Shown: positions 7,908 through 10,150 of the stretch, in pieces | Layout of the letters: every line of letters begins with the position of its first letter | Numbering within the stretch: position 1 is the stretch's first letter | Assembly: GCA_031404155.1 (NCBI GenBank) | Contig: JANNGZ010000458.1 | Location: 1-10,150 of the forward strand | From: JANNGZ01 sp031404155 | GTDB lineage: Bacteria > Pseudomonadota > Gammaproteobacteria > Burkholderiales > Burkholderiaceae_C | Direction of reading: 5' to 3' | Length of the DNA stretch: 10,150 nt | Notes under the pieces: model-generated | What the model was told of the DNA's origin: nothing | Database searches by the model: none | The model's input: only the letters and a program-made list of their open reading frames with translations | Translations under genes and position numbers: made by a program

Positions 7908-8621
7908 TCAATAGCCGAGGTAGGCACGCCGTACCGACTCGTCGCGCTTGATCTCCGCCGCCGGCCCGGACAGCGCGACGCGGCCGGTTTCGAGCAGGTA
8001 GGCGTGGTCGGCCAGGTCCAGCGCGAGGCTGGCGTTTTGTTCCACGAGCAGCATGCTCACCCGGTCCTCCTGGTTGATGCTGCGCATGATGCGGAAGATT
8101 TCCTGCACGATCATCGGGGCCAGCCCGAACGAGGGCTCGTCCAGCAGCAGCAGCTTGGGCTTGAGCATCAGCGCGCGCGAGATGGCCAGCATCTGCTGCT
8201 CGCCACCGGAGAGGGTGCCCGCCTGCTGGTGGCGGCGTTCGCCCCGGCGCGGGAAGCGGGCGTAGGCCTTGTCGATGTCGCGCGCCACGCCGGCCTTGTC
8301 GCGGCGCACATAGGCGCCGAGCTTCAAGTTGTCCTCCACCGACAGCGCGGTGAAGGTGCCGCGCCCGTCGGGCACATGCGCCACGCCCAGGCGCACCACG
8401 TTCTCGGTGGCCTTGCCGACGAGTTGCTCGCCGTCGAAGAGCACGCTGCCCTGGGTGCGCACGGTCTGGCACAGCGCACGCAGCGAGGTGGTCTTGCCGG
8501 CGCCGTTGGCGCCGAGGATGGCGGTGATGTGGCCGGCCTCGAGCTCGAAGTCGATGCCGTGCAGCACCTGCGTCGAGCCGTAGGCGGCACTCAGGCCGCT
8601 GACTTCAAGCAGTTTGGGCAT
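7908..8621 (-). CDS. livF: Branched-chain amino acid-type ABC transporter ATP-binding protein LivF
   Basis: This 237-residue cytoplasmic ATPase energises the LivHM channel together with LivG. All core motifs are intact: Walker A GANGAGKT (37-44), signature LSGGEQQ (137-143), Walker B LLLLDEP with catalytic E162 (157-163), D-loop SFGLAP (164-169), and glutamine Q195 in LLVEQN at the H-loop position, which is usual in LivF. The protein ends in RRAYLGY, the familiar C-terminal LivF tail. Its ATG lies 17 bases inside the end of livG, in another frame. No clear Shine-Dalgarno sequence precedes it, which fits translational coupling to livG. Confidence 0.96.
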   Translation of the reverse strand: MPKLLEVSGLSAAYGSTQVLHGIDFELEAGHITAILGANGAGKTTSLRALCQTVRTQGSVLFDGEQLVGKATENVVRLGVAHVPDGRGTFTALSVEDNLKLGAYVRRDKAGVARDIDKAYARFPRRGERRHQQAGTLSGGEQQMLAISRALMLKPKLLLLDEPSFGLAPMIVQEIFRIMRSINQEDRVSMLLVEQNASLALDLADHAYLLETGRVALSGPAAEIKRDESVRRAYLGY

Positions 8622-9408
8622 GGGGCGCGCCGAGGTAGGCCTCGATCACCTCGGGGTGGTTCTGGATCTCCGCCGGCGTGCCTTCGGCGATTTTGCGGCC
8701 GAAGTTCAGCGCCACGATGCGGTCGGACACGCCCATCACCAGGCTCATGTGGTGCTCCACCAGCAGCACGGTGATTTTCAGCCGCTGGCAGATGTCGCGG
8801 ATCAGCCGCGACAGGCCGGCCAGCTCCTCATGGTTCAAGCCGGCCGCCGGTTCGTCGAGCAGCAGCAGCTTGGGGTCGGCGGCCAGCGCGCGTGCCAGCT
8901 CGACGCGCTTTTGCGTCGCGAACGGCAGGTCGCCCACGGCGCGGCCGGCCACCGGGCCGAGGCCGAGGTAGCTCATGATGTCGCCGGCGCGCTCGCGCAG
9001 CCGCCGCTCCTCGGCGCCGACCCGCGGCAGCCGCAAGGCGCTGGAGACGAAGCCGGCCGACGAGCGTGCATGCGCGCCGACCATCACGTTTTCGCGTACC
9101 GCCATGGTGCGGAACATGGCCAGGTTCTGGAAGGTGCGGCCCAGGCCGAGGCCGGCGATGCGGTGCGTGGGCAGCCCGGTGATCGAGCGGCCCTCGAACA
9201 GGATGTCGCCGGCGTTGCAGTCGTACAGCCGCGACAGGCAGTTGAACAAGGTGGTCTTGCCGGCGCCGTTGGGGCCGATCAGGCCGCAGACCTGGCCTTG
9301 CGCCACGTCGAAGCTGACGCCGTCCAGCGCCACGATGCCGCCGAAGCGCACCGTCACCCCGCGAACGCTGAGCAGCGGGCCGGTCAGGCGGTCGTTGTGC
9401 TTGTCCAT
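8605..9408 (-). CDS. livG: Branched-chain amino acid-type ABC transporter ATP-binding protein LivG
   Basis: This 267-residue cytoplasmic ATPase is the partner of LivF and the first gene of the operon. Motifs are Walker A GPNGAGKT (45-52), Q-loop Q94 in RTFQNLAMF, Walker B LLLLDEP with E186 (181-187), D-loop AAGLN (188-192) and H-loop H219 in LLVEHH. The extended insert between the Q-loop and the signature and the tail EVIEAYLGAPH are typical of LivG. The signature motif is unusual: LPFAT (161-165) in place of LSGGQ. A LivG subgroup with LPFGT-like signatures is familiar, but the alanine at the glycine position is odd. The start is well fixed, because an in-frame TAA (9424-9426) lies only a few codons upstream with no other start codon between. 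There is no Shine-Dalgarno sequence before the ATG. Confidence 0.96.
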   Translation of the reverse strand: MDKHNDRLTGPLLSVRGVTVRFGGIVALDGVSFDVAQGQVCGLIGPNGAGKTTLFNCLSRLYDCNAGDILFEGRSITGLPTHRIAGLGLGRTFQNLAMFRTMAVRENVMVGAHARSSAGFVSSALRLPRVGAEERRLRERAGDIMSYLGLGPVAGRAVGDLPFATQKRVELARALAADPKLLLLDEPAAGLNHEELAGLSRLIRDICQRLKITVLLVEHHMSLVMGVSDRIVALNFGRKIAEGTPAEIQNHPEVIEAYLGAPHAQTA

Positions 9409-9422
9409 GTCGCGGTCGCCGG

Positions 9423-9451
9423 TTTATCGTGGCAAAGGCTGCGCTTGGCAA
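9423..9451 (-). promoter_or_regulatory. Predicted sigma70-type promoter of the liv operon
   Basis: On the minus strand, TTGCCA (9446-9451, five of six matches to the -35 consensus) and GATAAA (9423-9428, four of six to the -10 consensus) are separated by exactly 17 bases. Transcription would start near 9416, leaving a leader of only about 8 bases before the livG ATG at 9408. That fits the missing Shine-Dalgarno sequence. This is a prediction from consensus match and position only. Confidence 0.5.
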
Positions 9452-9457
9452 TGCGGG

Positions 9458-9505
9458 CTTGCACCGCCTTGCCGGCCGCCGCGGCCGCGGCGCGCGCGGT
9501 GCAAG
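9458..9505. promoter_or_regulatory. Nested inverted repeats in the divergent intergenic region (possible operator)
   Basis: A perfect 10-bp inverted repeat, CTTGCACCGC (9458-9467) and GCGGTGCAAG (9496-9505), encloses 28 bases. Inside it is a perfect 16-bp palindrome, CGCCGCGGCCGCGGCG (9477-9492). The element lies just upstream of the predicted liv -35 box and 24 bases before the SDR Shine-Dalgarno site, so a bound regulator could influence both genes. A smaller inverted repeat, GATGC-G-GCATC (9505-9515), abuts it. No obvious -35/-10 pair for the SDR was found. The GC-rich palindrome could occur by base composition, but the outer arms with their TGCA core are less easily dismissed. Confidence 0.45.
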
Positions 9506-9528
9506 ATGCGGCATCGACCCGTTCGAAC

Positions 9529-9534
9529 AGGAGG
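9529..9534 (+). promoter_or_regulatory. Shine-Dalgarno site of the SDR gene
   Basis: AGGAGG, a perfect anti-16S match, lies 5 bases before the ATG at 9540 and fixes this start over the internal ATG at codon 7 (9558). Confidence 0.8.
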
Positions 9535-9539
9535 CACCC

Positions 9540-10150
9540 ATGTTCCAGCCCGCATTGATGAAGGGCCAGTTCATCCTGGTCACCGGTGGCGGCACCGGCC
9601 TCGGCCGTGCGATGGCCGAACGCTTTCTCGAACTCGGCGCCGATGTGGCCATCTGCGGCCGGCGCCAGGCGGTTTGCGAGGCCACCGCGGCCGAGTGGCG
9701 GGTGCAGTACCCCAAGGCGCGCATCGAAAACTTCGGCGTCGATATCCGCGACGCGCAGGCCGTCGAGGCGATGGTCGAGTCGCTTTGGAGCGACGGCCGC
9801 GGGCTCACCGGCCTGGTGAACAACGCCGCGGGCAACTTCATCGCGCCCACCGAGAGCCTGTCGCCGCGCGCCTTCGACGCCATCGCGAACATCGTCTTCC
9901 ACGGCAGCTTCTACGTCACGCAGGCGGTGGGCAAACGCTGGGTGGCGCAGGCCAAGGCGGGTGAGTGGAAGCCGGGCCAGCCGATGCGCAGCGTGATGAG
10001 CATCATCGTCACCTGGGTCGACACCGGCAGCCCCTACGTGGTGCCGTCGGCGATGAGCAAGGCCGGCATCGAGGTGATGACCAAGTCGCTCGCGGTGGAA
10101 TGGGCGCCCTACGGCGTGCGCCTGAACGCGGTGGGGCCGGGCGAGATTCC
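9540..10150 (+). CDS. SDR-family oxidoreductase, 2,4-dienoyl-CoA reductase-like, 3'-truncated by window edge
   Basis: The visible 203 codons encode a short-chain dehydrogenase/reductase running off the right edge (the family is usually about 270-290 residues). The start is set by a perfect AGGAGG. The nucleotide-binding motif TGGGTGLG is at 15-22, the CGRR stretch at 39-42 suggests NADP(H) preference, NNAAG is at 94-98, and a conserved Asn is at 117. The usual YxxxK is replaced by SxxxK (S170, K174) in the block TGSPYVVPSAMSKAGIEVM, followed by KSLAVEWAPYGVRLNAVGPG. This block closely resembles mitochondrial 2,4-dienoyl-CoA reductase as I remember it (TGSGFVVPSASAKAGVEAM), where Ser and Lys are catalytic. 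The likely role is NADPH-dependent reduction of an unsaturated acyl-CoA or related enoyl substrate. It is divergent from the liv operon, sharing a 131-base intergenic region. The precise substrate is not readable from sequence. Confidence 0.9.
   Translation, partial: MFQPALMKGQFILVTGGGTGLGRAMAERFLELGADVAICGRRQAVCEATAAEWRVQYPKARIENFGVDIRDAQAVEAMVESLWSDGRGLTGLVNNAAGNFIAPTESLSPRAFDAIANIVFHGSFYVTQAVGKRWVAQAKAGEWKPGQPMRSVMSIIVTWVDTGSPYVVPSAMSKAGIEVMTKSLAVEWAPYGVRLNAVGPGEI

Noticed and set aside
7114..8472. Minus-strand open frame of 452 codons over livF and livH
   Set aside because: It is an out-of-frame reading of the same strand as two motif-rich genes; the translation is Arg/Ala/Gly-rich with no domain.

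Overview
The window is GC-rich (visibly well above 60% G+C) with strong G/C third-position bias. It looks like a chromosomal stretch of a Gram-negative proteobacterium. The protein styles and the liv gene order suggest a betaproteobacterium of the Burkholderiales (Rubrivivax/Leptothrix/Piscinibacter-like); that placement is inference from familiarity, not from a marker gene. No rRNA, tRNA, CRISPR array, insertion sequence or phage gene was seen.

Layout. (1) Bases 2-3277, plus strand: the 3' part of a large secreted protein with a propeller-like N-terminal region and four DUF11 repeats; its start lies off the window. (2) Bases 3336-4616, minus strand, convergent with (1): a cystathionine gamma-synthase-family PLP enzyme that is intact in frame and motifs but carries one in-frame amber (TAG) codon at codon 290, so it would be cut to 289 residues. 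(3) Bases 4757-9408, minus strand: a complete five-gene branched-chain-amino-acid-type (HAAT) ABC importer operon in the order livG-livF-livH-livM-substrate-binding protein, with overlapping or nearly abutting genes and no gap above 15 bases. (4) From 9540 to the right edge, plus strand: the first ~203 codons of a short-chain dehydrogenase/reductase of the 2,4-dienoyl-CoA reductase type, running off the window.

How the parts may work together. The importer and the SDR are transcribed divergently from a 131-base region (9409-9539). It holds a good sigma70-like promoter for the importer, a strong Shine-Dalgarno site for the SDR, and a 10-bp perfect inverted repeat enclosing a 16-bp perfect palindrome. 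A shared regulator for uptake and acyl-CoA catabolism is a reasonable hypothesis, and the substrate may be an organic or fatty acid rather than a branched-chain amino acid. Downstream of the operon, the 140-base gap before the PLP gene holds a long GC hairpin (4706-4736) without a U-tract. The DUF11 protein has no visible functional link to the rest.

Nothing here amounts to a clear new system. The items most worth a second look are the lone amber codon in the PLP enzyme, the Gly-to-Ala change in the LivG signature motif, the SDR that lacks the YxxxK tyrosine, and the nested inverted repeats between the divergent units.
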